Assembly: GCF_041381155.1 (NCBI RefSeq)
Contig: NC_091140.1
Location: 23,960,864 to 24,024,863 of the forward strand
Direction of reading: 5' to 3'
DNA: 64,000 nucleotides
Origin: Argopecten irradians
Taxonomy: Eukaryota; Mollusca; Bivalvia; Pectinida; Pectinidae
Position 1 is the stretch's first letter. Each line of letters opens with the position of its first letter. The notes under the pieces were generated by a model, which did not search any database, had not been told where the DNA came from, and saw nothing but the letters and a program-made list of their open reading frames with translations. Position numbers and translations under genes: made by a program. This document shows positions 1 to 13,395 of the stretch, in pieces.

Positions 1-185
1 ATTTCTAACAAAGGACATTTACAAAATTTGTGCTGGGTGTTTTGTATATGGATCCATTTTAAGGTATAATGTCAAAATGGGGTCCCTTAGATTTCTGAAA
101 GCAAAATACAGGGTTTTTTCATAACCTTTGCTTAGGTGATTGCATAATGCAAACCTTAACTAATTCTTCATCCCTCACATTACAG

Positions 186-1721
186 CTGACCTGACCCTAC
201 AAATCTTCATTAATACTGGAAGAAAACTACAGGCAGAACTACCAGTTATATACTCGTAAGTATACCAAGCCAATTACTGAAAGAAAGACAAAATTCTATG
301 AAACTGATTTAATGATGATATTTCATTGTAAGACATCTTACTTTTATAGTGGGACCCTGTTTCCAAATCATGCTTGTTAATAGAATAATTAACCATTCAA
401 GTTGTTTACTGTAGCTGGATAAATCTGTTTTCTGGATGCTTAACCCAAAAACAAAACTTTTGACTGCTGTTGAAGGTATCATCTATGATCTGATAAAGCC
501 TCAATGTTTCTGTAGAGACAACATAGAGATGATAATCCAGAATGTGTTTTAATTCTGTATTAATTAATATGATCTCTGTTTTCCAGGAGTCTGCTTCCCA
601 TCCTACAGAGTACAGCCAAGCTAGGCAATCCCAAACAGAGTAAACATGCCCTCCGCTGTATCAACATTGTGTGTAAAAACAAGGAACTCATATTCGGACA
701 GATATTTGAGGTAAATTTGTGGCATTTGTGTTATTCACTTTCTAACCTACTCTACTGTGTCTGAATTTTACATGTCCAAAACATTCAATGTTTGACTAAT
801 ACTTTCTTTTATCTTACACCAGATATTGTTTGTTTAAAAAAAAAGGGGTTTAAGAAGAAAAAGTAAAGGAGTGAATTTGATCATTTTTGATGGATGAATT
901 TGTAGGATGTTGCTCTATAAGTTTTAATGCAATTGTCTAAAAATAAGTGTTTGTATATTTTACAGCACCTGAAGAAATCCCTGAACCCAGAGAGTGCAAA
1001 TTACTTGACATCCATCGTTGCTCTTGGCCACATCGCCCTGTACTGCCCCGAGGAATTCTCTGCTGAAATGAAGAACATTGTCTCTAAAGTCATTGTAAAA
1101 GAACTGCTAATGCAGGACCATACATCTGGACCAGATAGTGTGGAGAGTTGGTATTCTGAACATCATGTTACTGAGGAAACCATGGCGAAGGTCCAGGCTA
1201 TGAAACTCCTAGTTCGCTGGTTACAGGGCATCAAGAGCAATGCTAACAACTCGGGGACATCAACTTTAAGACTCCTATTCACGGTTATCAAACACGAGGG
1301 TGACTTGATGGAGCGAGGAAAAGTGAACAAACCAGAGCTAGCCAGGTTGAGATTACAGGCAGGATGTTGTATGCTGAAGCTGGCAGAAGACCGCTGTTAC
1401 TCGGAGCTTATATCTCAGGATCAGTTTCAAACACTGGCACTTCTCATGAATGTAAGTTCTATACCGAATATTTATCTCCCTGATAAAGCCTGACTACTCT
1501 ATTGATATGTTGATTGGAAGTTTTTGTATAAATATTGATGTCATCAAATGTATTGTTTTATTCAAAAATTTGGTTACAAAAATATATTCTTGTCGAAAAC
1601 TGAGCCATAATACGAATCTTTAAATTGTTGATGAATATCAAATGTTTACAAATTGCTGATATTTAAGTCAAGATGTTTCAATTCATGTAAAGCAGCTATT
1701 TGAAATTCAGTCCAGAGAAAA

Positions 1722-1754
<33 letters not shown>

Positions 1755-4700
1755 CATTTTGAGAGACATGGATAATATCATAAAATTCAGAAAACATAAA
1801 AGGAACTTTGTGTAGTTTGTAACTAGAAGTCCGGCTCTCTGAACTCACCCATATTGAATTGTACAGAATTTTCATGACGTATGCGTTGTTGTTGGCAGAC
1901 AATCATAATTGTTCACTTTAATTTCTTTATTTTATACAGGATAGTTGTTACCATGTACGACTAAACTTTGCACTAAAACTCCACAAAGGACTTCTAAGTC
2001 TGAAGCTGCCATTGGAATACATGAGCATATTCTGCCTGGCAGCCAATGATCCACTACGAGAACGACGGGCTCAGGTCAAGATCTTCTATCAACAGAACAT
2101 CAACAAACGACGGGAGTATCTAAAACAAACGCCGGCGATAAAGGGACGCATGTTTCACTTCATGCCAGACTATGTGATACCATATGTTATACATCTGCTC
2201 GCTCACGATCCAGATCTCCCCACACATGACGATGTCACAGCTCTCAAAAATATCAAAGAGTAAGTGCTAGCTTTTAAAGGGGAAACATGCTTTAAAAACT
2301 TTTTATATGTCACTGTATGAAAATGAAAACATCAGTATCGAGTGTCAACTATATTCGACTCCTAGTTAGATTTGCGCTCTGAAAACTGAAAAGCCTGATA
2401 GCCCATCAAGTTTGAGTTTGATTTAGATTATGTAATAAGCAATATGATTAATTTTAAATCGGATGTCAGATATATGTGTACATATACTTGGCAGATGCTT
2501 GTCCTTTGTAATGGAGCCTTTGATTAACAAGAGCGAAGACTACAACTACAACTTCTTCAGACGAATGCTAGAGAACATCAAACAGACTAAAGACGCAGAG
2601 GATCCTGATGATGAGGACATGAACAGGGTATGTACTTGCACATTATTTATATCTATCGTGATCTGATGCATGAAAACTAGAAGGTTTATAAACATAATGA
2701 CAACATTCAAGCATGTAATGTTAAACACATTACTATCAAATGATAACTATTGGTATGATGCATCACACTAAAAAAATTTATGAACACAAAATTCAAGCAT
2801 GTGAACACAAGATGAGCATAGTATACTTTCAGGATAAGATCTTGTCCATCTTTTTAGGAGTATCTATGGAAACATTGGAAATTCTGATTTTCAAACTATT
2901 AAATACAAATATCTCGTATAGTATGTGTTGTTATCTCTGAAAATTCCAAGCAGAATTTTTCACATTCATGACAAAACGAACGTTTAGGCTTTATTTTGTG
3001 GTTGAAACTCGATACACATGAACAATATAACCTTTTATTCTTATTACTGTATGTACATTAAGTTAATTATGTGATATTATTACAGAAACTGTACAGTGTA
3101 TGTGACGTGGCCCTAGGAATCCTCAACAGTAAGCCCTCAAACATTACTCTGAAGGATTCCACCGTGGAGCCGGTGTTACCAGCAAAACTCTTTACTCGAC
3201 CAGATAAGGTAAAGCTTATTGGAAATATGAATTTGATACTGTAAACAGAACTTAATTTAATGGATGATTTATATTTCATGGATGATAAATTGTGACAATA
3301 AATTGCCACAGCAATGAAGTAATTTAGTAGCATTATCTTGCAAAATCTTTAAAAAAAACCAGCAACTGCATTTCTCTAAAGTTCTTTTATTTAATTGAAA
3401 AAAGAAAAGCTTTATTAACATGAGTTGAAGTAATTCCCAATTTGATCAAAATACCTACATAATACGCAACAATTTAATATCTTTGTTTCCCCAGTAATAC
3501 CGTGTTTGTTTCCTCTTCAATTTCAGAGTTACAGCAACACAAAAAGCTATCTACCTAAAGAATTTGTGATTGATGGTCCCAAGGTAGGTTTAAAAAGCAC
3601 CAATAAATAAATACATACAAAAATTGTTAATGTAAAGGAATGCCACATGAATTATACCAAGTAGACATGATTTCTTTTCAAACACGGAAAGAAATTCCTG
3701 TATACAAAAATTTTGTGTATTTTCTTTATTTGTTGGGAATAGATTTTTGCTATATATTCAAAATTAAGTTTAATTTTCACAAAAATTCATACCTATGAAT
3801 AAAATTGAAAGAACTAGAGTATGATTAACCAATATAGCTCAATTATGGTTAGATATTGTCAATGTAAGATTTCTGACTATCATGTAGTATTAAAGAAATC
3901 ACGGAATGTTCTCAACTATACAGTACCTTGTAGTGATATGTGGGCAGTAGCTATTTACTACATGTTCTACAGTTACTTTTACCAATATTATAAATTCACT
4001 TTGATTTGTTCCAGCGGAAGGGTCAGACGAACAAAGGTCCTAGCGCCCAGGAGATTATCGTGGAGAGTCCTGGTCCCGTCGTTAATCCACTGCCTGTTTG
4101 TCCCAGAGAACCCAAGAGGAAAAAGAAGGCCACAACAACACAAGCTCAAACAATGAGGTCAGTGTCTCGTACTGTTCATTACAAAGGAATCCGCTGATCA
4201 AATAGCTAGAATCCTCTGTACATGGTAGTGAAGAATCTTATAGAAGATCATAAGATATACCTTTATGTTTAAAAAGATCTCAAGGATGTTCATTCAAAAA
4301 CTTAATTGACTGATGATACGATTTACAAATTTTTCTACATAACATTTCTAAAATTTTGTAAATGACATTAGTTTTATAGATCTTTCAACATGTTTTATTC
4401 ACAATATTTCTTTGTAATGCTTTTCTTTCTTAACAGCAAAACACCAACAACCACAAAAACCATATACATACATTCATTCATTGAGTTAAAGCTAAATATG
4501 AAATCTATATATATTTGAGGATACATGTTTTTTAGTACTAGGAGGAAATTGTTTTGATGGTGATATTAAATTTGATTGTGAATCGAACAAGACATTTCTC
4601 TTTGCATAACAGTCAATCAATATTCTTAGTATGGCTAATTTAAAATTCCTTGTGCTGTTTTCAGTGACTCGGAAAATGATTCTGGAGGTGAAGAGGAAGT

Positions 4701-7700
4701 AATGTTTAAACCTGTTCCTGATGGACCAAAGAAAAGAGGACCAAAAAAGAAGGACAAAGCCACCCAGGATGTGTATGTGAAGCCCAAACCAAGGGGGCGG
4801 CCACCAAAATCTGTGGACAGTCCTGCCAAACGGGGCAGGAAGCCAAAACAGGTGGAGGATTCTGGGGAAAGTGATAAAATTACAGACAGTTCTCCAGATG
4901 TGAAAAGTTTTAGTTCTTCTCAGGACTCCAATTCTCCAAAGCCTAAGGCATTAATGGAGAGTAAGAGAGGTAACACACAGCAATCAAAGACTAAGAAAAA
5001 GAAAGTTAGCCAGGAGTCCGCTTCTAGTTCACCAGCTTCCTCGCCGCGAAGGAGTAGTAGTGAATCCCCACGACGGGGAAATGTAGATTCCAAATCTGTG
5101 AATAAATCCTCAATTGTGAATGGGACAAATAAAGGAGGTGCAAAACGGACTGTGAAATCTGATTCTGAAGGCTCAGGGAATAGAAAACGGAAAGCCGTGG
5201 ATACGTCAACAGAGAGACCTCCGGTGAAAAGAGGTCGACCACCGTCAAATAAAGCAGGGTGAGTGTTCAGGGGTTTACTATGAGCTACTGCACTGTCTAA
5301 ATCAAAGCACTACTGCTTATTGTGAAGTAACATTTGTGTAATGTGCATGGAAAATACAGCAATGAATATAATCCTGTTGGCCATGATAACAAGAAGTCGT
5401 ATTCATGTTACAATCATTGTAATTTGTTCAGTGAGAAAGCTGTCAGCCAATCAAATACATCTTCGGCTGAGGTTTCTGCATTAGGGCTGTTCCAGCAAAA
5501 CATATATGGTAGGGGGGAAGGCACTTTGAAATTTGTAGAGTCACCGATAGAAGCGATTTTCAATTTTGTTGACCCTCACACATATCTATTTTTTTGTGAA
5601 CAAGACTATGGTATAGAAGCGATTTAATTTTTTTATTTTGCTCCAACATCTTTTTGGATTTACATATTTTGATTTCTAGTATCACTGAAGAGTCCCGGGA
5701 CAAAATTGCACAGTATGTGGTGCAGTGAACTATTGTTTGATATGCTGCATCTATTCTAAATTTGTATAAAGATACAATCCTCGCAGAACCAGCGGAATTC
5801 TACTAAAGATACAGAAGTATTTCACAAACGTAATGCAAGTGTAGACATCTAGAACATTCACACTTTAGCTTGTGAACTGCCACTATCTCCTCGACTTAAT
5901 ACCAGTGAATTTAAATAATGATCTGTTGATGACAAACAGTATTTTTCCAAAATTAATCCATTGTTTCTCTGTACCATTGATAAGTTTGAATGTATATTAA
6001 TATTTTTAAATAAAATATTCTGTCATTACGTGTATATCAAAACAACCCATGAAATAAAAATGATTGTTTTTTATTGAAGATAAACAACACATTAATTATT
6101 GACAGAAATTAAAATTATTCTCAAATGTTTAATTTTGTTTTGGTCCAGGGGTTTGACTGACAAACAACATTTTATAAAACAACAAAATTTTTTTATGCAT
6201 TTTATTTTATTTCAAAAGTATTTCTATTCAGAAAGACCCCCCCACCCACCGAAGTGGAATTTTATTTATTGAAAAATCCCAACTCTGGCAAACAGAGGTG
6301 GATTTTTTATTTTTTATGAAACCACCCAAGCCATATACCCAATTTTTTTAAAGTGCCCCTACCCTGGGTGCCATATTATGTTTTTAGCTGGAAACAGCCC
6401 ATTATTAAAAAAACGGAAAAGACTATTCTATTTAATAGAAACGAATGTAATCAAAATTTTGGACAAAATGAATCAAATATATTTACACCAATGATCGCTT
6501 TTTTGTCGTATTAGGATGAATCTGATCATTTCACTACTAGCTAGTTATATGACATGAAAGTATTTGTTGCTTAAAGGTATTTGTTTTTTAAATAAACAGG
6601 ATGAGGATTGCATACTAGATGTTATACTTCAGTTTTCTGTAAATTCAATGATATTTGTTATTTTCTATATCAATTCTAACGCATTTTACAAATCCATTTT
6701 CAGAAAAGCGTTAACACGAAGTAAATTAAAGGGAGAATCAGACGCCGACTCTGATGTTGGTTCACCTAACCGAGCAACTAAACAACTGAAAATGGACCAG
6801 TTTAGTACAAAAACAGCTCCCAAAAATGTGTAGGTGTTCTGCTGATAATCTTGATATATATGGTGTATGATCAGTTTATGTAAATCTTTGTATCTGTTAT
6901 GTTAAATCTTGTATATATGAATGATGGTATTGCTCTGTATTTGAAATCAAAAGAGAAGAAACTAAATTTACGCTAATTGTATTTTCTGTTTATCTTTTAT
7001 ACATTCATTATGTGCAACAATTTGATTGCTTCTATAAGAATATCTACAGTAACTTATTCTGAAACACATTTGATGCACGATTTTACTACATTACAGGCGG
7101 AGGGCAAAAGTGTTAGCAAATGGTACATCTGATGGTGATAGTCCAGAGACCGATGGCTCGAGTTCACCGAGCAAGTTAGATACACTTAGCAGGATGATAC
7201 AGACCGTTGGCACAGAGGAGGAAAGTGGTGTAAGTATTCTGTGATGTCAAAAAAAGTGTTATTGCAGTTAAAAAAAAAATCATAAAAATCATAAAAGCTT
7301 TACTGATAGTGTTTGATATGAGGTGTTTTGAACTGTAACTGCAGTAATAACTATATGTACATAGTAAAAACTATACATCAAATATCCTGGTTTATATGCA
7401 ACTCAGGGAGTGGGACGACTGGTTTGCCCGTTGTCAGTATAATGTGACCGGGTGGGGTGTGTTGCTTGGTGTCTTCGGCGGCATGCTTCAGTGATATAGC
7501 ACTATAAAAAGGACAACAGTTCCACTATACAAGAAGACACAACACGAACATACCGCAGTCTCCCAGTACACTCACCTCGCACAAGATACACGCAACACAC
7601 CGGGTACCGCATACATGGGAGGCCATCCTTACATGACCATAGCTGTTAATAGGACGTTAATAAATCAAACAAACAAACAAACAAATATATGCAACTGCTA

Positions 7701-8301
7701 ACTGCACTATACCTATCAGCTAGAGAGAATTCACCTAAGCTTGATTGGCCGATTGTTGCATGTGTAAGCACAAAGGTCCAGATCCCTTACATTGTTTTGT
7801 AAACCATATTTTTGAGCGGACTTAATTTTATGTTATATACCTTTCCACGGAGATTTAATATAAAGATTTTTTCTGGTTAAACTAACCTATATTGAAACAT
7901 TTTTGCAGTGACTCATTTTTATGATTTCATTACTATATAGCCCACTTAATACAAACTTAAAACATAGCCCGCTAAATACTCAAAATTTTAACATAGCCTG
8001 CAAAATACACAAAATTTTAACATAGCCCACAAAATACTCACAATTTTAACAGCCCACAAAATACAAAACAACTAGTTGGTTTATAGTATTGCGCTCTGTT
8101 ACAAAAAAAAACTACAGGTTTTTGCACGACATGTTTTAAAGCGAATATATTTATGAAATGGAAATGTTTCCTATATTTTGTTGCTTTTAATCATTTGGAA
8201 AATAATGTAAAGAATCAATAATCTTCAACTATTTGCTGATAAAATAAATATTATTTGTTTTGTTGCAGGTTAAACGAAGAGTTCGAGGCAAAAGGAAATG
8301 A
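186..8301 (+). CDS. PDS5: PDS5 cohesin-associated protein, C-terminal 12 exons (5' end outside window)
   Basis: Exons: 186-255, 587-710, 966-1451, 1940-2259, 2495-2627, 3086-3208, 3527-3583, 4015-4157, 4665-5258, 6704-6829, 7097-7229, 8269-8301 (TGA). All introns are GT-AG and all phases join, giving 779 codons after a split first codon. The product matches the C-terminal half of animal PDS5A/B: HEAT-repeat helices with blocks such as ALRCINIVCKNKELIFGQIF, KVQAMKLLVRWLQG and PDYVIPYVIHLLAHDPD, then LYSVCDVALGILNSK, then a disordered, Lys/Ser-rich basic tail. PDS5 is a nuclear protein that binds the cohesin SCC1 subunit together with WAPL or sororin and controls sister-chromatid cohesion and loop extrusion (family knowledge). 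The N-terminal half must lie left of base 1. Whether it is closer to PDS5A or PDS5B cannot be settled, since invertebrates usually have one copy. No break is seen. Confidence 0.96.
1728..1754 (+). repeat. poly(A) tract of 27 A in a PDS5 intron
   Basis: An uninterrupted A run inside the 1452-1939 intron. It generates a spurious Phe-rich reading frame on the minus strand. It could be slippage or a retroposon tail; no body is recognisable beside it. Confidence 0.9.
4665..5258 (+). CDS. PDS5: PDS5 exon coding the AT-hook tail
   Basis: This is the largest exon of the PDS5 tail (198 codons). It opens with an acidic patch (SDSENDSGGEEE) and then becomes Lys/Arg/Ser/Pro-rich. Three AT-hook cores are visible: PRGRPPK near 4788-4808, KRGRKPK near 4828-4848 and KRGRPP near 5227-5244. 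AT-hooks bind the minor groove of AT-rich DNA, and vertebrate PDS5B has similar hooks. Many SP and SD/SE motifs suggest phosphorylation, but that is inference. The exon starts with one base completing an AGT codon across the 4158-4664 intron and ends with GG in phase with the exon at 6704. Confidence 0.93.
7400..7687 (+). mobile_element. SINE-like retroposon with (AAAC)n tail, in PDS5 intron
   Basis: A block of about 290 bp with an oligo-purine tail (aaacaaacaaacaaacaaat). Its 3' end reads ccttacatgaccatagctgttaataggacgttaat. The same body (tataatgtgaccgggtgg, gcatgcttc) and 3' end recur near 47.5-47.7 kb, and the 3' end alone recurs in the SINEs at 45.7 and 55.7 kb. No coding capacity is seen. 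A clear A/B box is not obvious in this family. It lies within the 7230-8268 intron. Confidence 0.7.
7938..8066 (+). repeat. short tandem array, about 32-36 bp unit, 4-5 copies
   Basis: Units read roughly catagcccacaaaatactc followed by aaaattttaa. Copies differ by small substitutions, and the last copies are shorter. It lies in the last PDS5 intron, about 200 bp before the final exon. Confidence 0.8.
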
Positions 8302-10020
8302 GTTCCTTAAAGAACAGTATTCAGAAACTACACAACAAATCAGAGATGGGTGTTGCACTGTCGGCATCAACAGTAGCCAATCCCAGAGAGTCAACAGGCT
8401 AAACTCTGAACAGCGGCATGTTGAGTGGCGATAGAGACTTCAAGGATATTTCCTGGGCTAGTGCAGCCTTGTACCCAGTTATAAGAAGGGCAGCTCTTTT
8501 TAACAAAACTTTCTTCACAGATGTTATAGCATATTGAAAACAGTTCTGATGTGGAAGTACTGTTTGGCTTGATAAATTCTATCTCAGGTTGAAATGTAAT
8601 GAGAAAATCAGAAACATCTTCATTCATTTTCACCCTACATCAGATGAAACGATCATGGAATGGAAATTTTACAACAGGTTGGAATGTTTATCCATTAAAA
8701 AGACATTGGAATTTTTTATCCGCTGATTGAACATTTATTCCTGCACTGCCTTGAGCGAGATGCGATGATGAAATTAAAAGCACTACCAAGGATAGAAGTG
8801 ACAGTTAACAGTGAGCCCTTCATCACTATAGAACCTGTGTTGTGCTATTCTGGCACTCCTTTTTGAGTCTTGTTTGAATCTCACAGCCATCACCGTCGTG
8901 GTGACATACCCTGGTTTCATTGAGAGCCTGGTGTCTGTGACAAAACAGGTTTTTAATGGCAATTTAAATATTTTATAATCATTGAGAGTTGTGATGGTCC
9001 ACCTTTCTTGTTTCGTTTTACCAATAATATACTTTTCTAAGAGTGAAAAAAGAAATGTGAGAATTATTCCAGATGTTCATTGCTAGTCATTTTAACTCCA
9101 GTAGCATTGCTTGCATTCATTGTAAGTCTCGGTCTCTTGAAGTATTGACTTGTCATTAATGATGGAGATTAGCATATCCATGATAGTTATTTTGAAACAT
9201 CAAGGGAATAGATTTTCATTCAAAGGATCCTCTAATGAAATAAACAACCAAACTAGGTCTTCTAGGTTGTATTTTTCAAAACTCCGTCTGCAGTGTTTTG
9301 CACCTGAATACCGGTAGGTGTTTTTGTAATAATCCTGCATAGCGAGAAAATCATAATAACTGGAAAATGGTCATGATAGGTATGGACTGTGGATATTTTG
9401 GCAGAAACATACCTAGGAGGGAGGATAACTATTCTCCATCAGTATCAATAATCCTGTGTTAAAAAGAATCTTAGCAAGAAGATATAAACATTCCAATTTT
9501 GTAAGCAATAAGTATGTAATTAACAGTTATAATTTGAATAAGAAAGCCAACTACTTTTGAATTCATGACTATGAAAGGTATTTTACGTTATAAAACAAAT
9601 TTAAAAATACATTATTTTAACATGGAAGGGAGTTGAAATCTTCAGCTTTTATTTATTGCAAAATGTTTGATCACAACCATGTTGTTTTATTTATCTGATT
9701 TGTCTTAATCATGGTGTTTCACATTGATTTGATCTGCATCTTGTTTGTGTTTTCACTATTAAGTTATATCATTGCGTTTTGTTAACATTGTGGACTTCAC
9801 TTCACGGCATCAGCTGTTAAAATCATGTAGTCATTTAGGTGGTCTCCAGTAAATTTGTCCTAAACAAGGATTAATTACATTCTGACCTGTCATTGAGTGT
9901 GTTATGCGGCGTTGTGAGAGCAAGAGAATTAACTTAACCTTGTACAAAGTACTTCTGACATTAGATTCATCATCTTACAATCAATGAAAAACATTGATAA
10001 ATAAATGTTGAAATGTTCAG
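8302..10020 (+). other. PDS5: PDS5 3' untranslated region with candidate poly(A) signal
   Basis: After the TGA at 8299-8301 no long open frame continues. The first clear AATAAA followed by a GT/T-rich stretch is at 10000-10005, with tttgtgttttaatg downstream from about 10030. I therefore place the 3' end near 10020. Length and cleavage site are inferred and RNA reads would be needed to fix them. Confidence 0.5.
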
Positions 10021-11600
10021 TTTATTCGCTTTTGTGTTTTAATGTTGTTGTTTTTTTTTAAATTTCTGAATATCTTTGTAAAACTAACATCTCTTATGTT
10101 ATGTTCACACACTTTAAAGTTCCATATTTTGTTTAATACATAACGTAAAGCACCAGGATTTTTTTGCAAAAAGCCAACAATAATAAATTGCATATTTAAG
10201 ATAAAAACAGTCTAACAAAAACAATAGAGGTAATCTTATTAACGATTTACACAAAAGATACAAAATGTGTCCAAAACAACGTTATGATATTTGAGCAATC
10301 TTTGAACATTAGTTTCGAAGATTTATTTTTTTTTTGTAATGCCTAATTAATCAATTGAACAATGTTTTCTGGTATTGGTAATACACACACAGAAAGGGTT
10401 TGATTTGTTGAGAACTGTGGTATTAGATGACCAAAATCACCCATGTTTTACAAAGTATAGACTATTTCACAGTGCCAGTACATACTGACCTTTTGACGTG
10501 CCAATACCGCCGGACTCTAGAAGTGATGGCGACATTATGACGTCGATGATTTTCAGCATATTCAAATTATTCCTGTATTAATTTCATACAACAAAACTTA
10601 AGATTGTATGCCTTCATAAACTAAAATACTTTTTTTGTTGTTGCTCATGTATGCCAAAAGTAATACCTTTTTGAATGTGTAGCCTGATGTATGTGTCGTC
10701 CTATGATGGCTGTGTCGGTCGATAATGATGACGAGGAGTTGGGTTGAAGTTTGTTGACGGCTAATTTATTCAAGCTGAAGTGGTAGACTATAATACTTTC
10801 ACATGTGGATATGATGGATAGGGATATTCTACCCAAGGGTCACAAAATGTAGTCAAACCCGAGGCTTGCATATCCAATTATGAAAGAGTATTTTTCTTTC
10901 ATACCTCGACGTTTTATTGCAATTTTACAACTATAATATCCCACCATTTTTGAAATAAATTCGAAGAAATCCACGACTGGAAATCAATTTGCCATACATG
11001 AAAAATTACTTGGTATTTTCAACACAAATTCTGTTGTGTGCATCTTTTTATAGTAAAACCAGTCACTTTTGTGAAAAAATGTTTAAATTTTACCGAGGAA
11101 ATAGAAATTTTGTTGACGGCGTGACCCCACGAGGCTTGATTGCATGGGAAGCCATGCAATACAGCCTCGGGCGCAATACAGCCTCGGGCGACATGGGTGT
11201 TTTGCCCTAGACCAGCCAGTATTACACGCGTAGGTATGAAAGAAAAGAATTCTCTCTCCTTCTCTGTCATGTGGCCCTAGCGGAGCAGATGTTAAATGTG
11301 TGTGAGGCGGAAGTACCCAGTCAAGTCTCAAACCTCAGTCTCGGTCTAATATCAGTCTGACTGGGCCTATTGCGGCCCTCTCTTTATAATGATTGGGTAC
11401 GTGACTGGTGCGCGTGCCTTGCTGGGACAATACTTGCCCCAAAGGTTACCCAGCTCATCATAAACTGTCAAAATTTACTAATTTTAATTCAGAATACAGC
11501 CTTACCGGCGCCTGATGTAGGCTTACCAAAATAGAAATGTTTTGATTTTCTGACTGGACAGAACCGCCTGTAATATGCACATTTTGCACAAACTATACTG
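10021..11600. other. intergenic, PDS5/ABCC convergent spacer, left part
   Basis: No gene, RNA or convincing coding signal is seen. The only local structure is a doubled phrase near 11161-11190 (two copies of acagcctcgggcg beside catgggaagccatg). Short frames near 10989-11331 overlap each other on both strands and look random. Confidence 0.6.
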
Positions 11601-11609
11601 TGCCGTCAT

Positions 11610-11826
11610 ACAGGTGTGTGGACTACGTGATGTCCTGTAATTCCTTCCAGAACATTCCACGCAGTCCCTACAATACCTATTCGGTAACAATTAACTAATA
11701 AGTTGGTCACTTAGTTTAACACGTGCATAGACCGTGCGATGCCCTGTCATGCTTTTCAGAACATCCCACGTAGTCGCTACTAAGTAGGTGCCGTAACAAT
11801 TTACTGATATTTCGGTCACCTAGTTT
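11610..11826 (+). repeat. diverged tandem duplication, about 108 bp, two copies
   Basis: Copy 1 (about 11610-11719) and copy 2 (about 11722-11826) share ordered blocks: ga(c/t)gccctgt, cagaacat(t/c)ccacg, agtc(c/g)ctac, cggtaacaatt(a/t)act and ggtcacttagttt. Identity is visibly reduced, so the duplication is old. No coding signal is seen. Confidence 0.7.
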
Positions 11827-11961
11827 CTCCATGCCTTACACAACAACCTAACTCTGACTGCAAGCATGAGTAAACAATTCCGCGTTACTGACCTTTAAAT
11901 ATACACACATCGGTACTAGAACTAAGCAACATTATATACACTACAATAATGCACTATGAAA

Positions 11962-12308
11962 TTAAAGTGAATAGTCGGGCAAAGAAAACCAGTCTAAATG
12001 CGTTCATTGGCCTTCCAAAAGTTCTCACATATTAATACGACGGTCAAGTTCTGCTTACGTTTCCCAGTTCTGACCATTGAAATAAAGAAAAGTTGAAAGC
12101 ATTAAAAGCGAGGCTGCGTGGAAATGTAACCATGGACATAGTCAGCCGGGATGACGTTTTAGGATTCCTATACGTTAAATTAATTTCTTTGTACGCAGAC
12201 AGTTTTTGATGAGAGATTTTATTTTTCTATTTCATAAGAAATTATACTGGATACATTCACACCATTTTTATAGACTTTAACTATCCTTGCCCGACTGTTC
12301 ACTTTAAA
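11962..12308. mobile_element. MITE with about 23-bp TIRs flanked by TTAA
   Basis: The left end is ttaaagtgaatagtcgggca. The right end is the inverted tgcccgactgttcactttaa. Both ends carry TTAA, the target preferred by piggyBac-type elements, but the TIR sequence itself is not a piggyBac end I recognise. About 347 bp, no open frame. It is a non-autonomous DNA transposon on structural grounds. Confidence 0.7.
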
Positions 12309-13204
12309 CACAGCCTAATAAATATATACATGGTGTACTCTAATAAAACACACTAGTTTTACACGATTTACATGACAACTTCTGTCAAGGTTCAACAGGT
12401 ACCCCAATACCTGTTATTCAAATATCATATCTATCACTAATGGTATTCTTGGGGACTTAAGCAAGTCTACCAGTCTGCCTACCTCTCTAGGGTTACAATT
12501 GGGACACCCTGTATAAATACAACTAAAGTGAGTTCGCTCGTATCTTCATCAGATCTTTAATATATAAATCATTAGCTTTAAAAACTGATGAAGTTGATTT
12601 TTACCATCATAAGATGATTCTTGTTATCACTATGTGGTCAGTGACCAATTCCTGTAAAGTGCACGTTCTCGCCATCACGTGTATTTGTATAATTACACGC
12701 GAATATTCATGCAATATTTTGTGGAAACCAGTATGGTAGCGTCTTCTATCAAAATATGACTATTTATGGACATGGGATAGCGAAAATTGGTCGCCAGCCA
12801 GTAACGTTAGAATTTTAATTACTATCCTTGGTCCCTAGTTGTGCCGAATGCATTTTCGGTCTTGTCTGAATGAAACAAAAAGACCTCCTTTGATTTTGAT
12901 GAATGAAGTTTGTAATCAATATTTCTGTAAAAAAAAGCACCGGAGAAATCTCCCTTGAATGTCATCAATAGGTTACTCAAACCAAGATGCCGACAGACGG
13001 CCTTTTGCATTTTCAAACTGACCCGAAAACAAGGTGGCCCTCTTTGTTATTACTTCGGTAAAATCATTTCTGTTTCGACGAGGTCAGAAATTGGCGAAAG
13101 TGCGATCAGGAGAGTGCTTCAAATTGTCAGTAGGTCGAGTTGTTTACTATAGTCAAAATGTTCTTTTACCCTTTGAAGATTGAATTAAAATACAAAAACA
13201 CTGC

Positions 13205-13315
13205 CCTGGTCTTCCCTTCTCCCCTGACCTCAGTCCGATTGAACACTTGTGGGACCAGTTAGGTCAAGCTGTGAAACGACGTCAGCCACAACCGCAAAAT
13301 CGACATGCCATGTAG
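13205..13315 (+). pseudogene. Tc1/mariner transposase fragment (C-terminal catalytic end)
   Basis: One frame reads PFSPDLSPIEHLWDQLGQAV followed by KRRQPQPQNRHAM and a stop. The SPDLSPIEHLWDxLG motif is the region around the last catalytic acidic residue of Tc1-type DDE transposases. Only about 36 residues remain. Upstream sequence does not continue the protein in any frame, and no TIR pair was found, so this is a dead DNA-transposon remnant. Confidence 0.85.
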
Positions 13316-13378
13316 GTGTCGTGCTTATGTGGAGGCAAATGGTGGCCACATCAGATATTGAAAGTGTGAAAATGAATT

Positions 13379-13395
13379 GGGGGGGGGGGGGGGGG
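13379..13395 (+). repeat. run of 17 G
   Basis: Uninterrupted G17 in the PDS5/ABCC spacer. It could form a G-quadruplex on the plus strand and its length is prone to sequencing error. Confidence 0.9.

Noticed and set aside
1696-1902. Phe-rich 68-codon minus-strand frame
   Set aside because: Driven by a 27-A tract inside a PDS5 intron.
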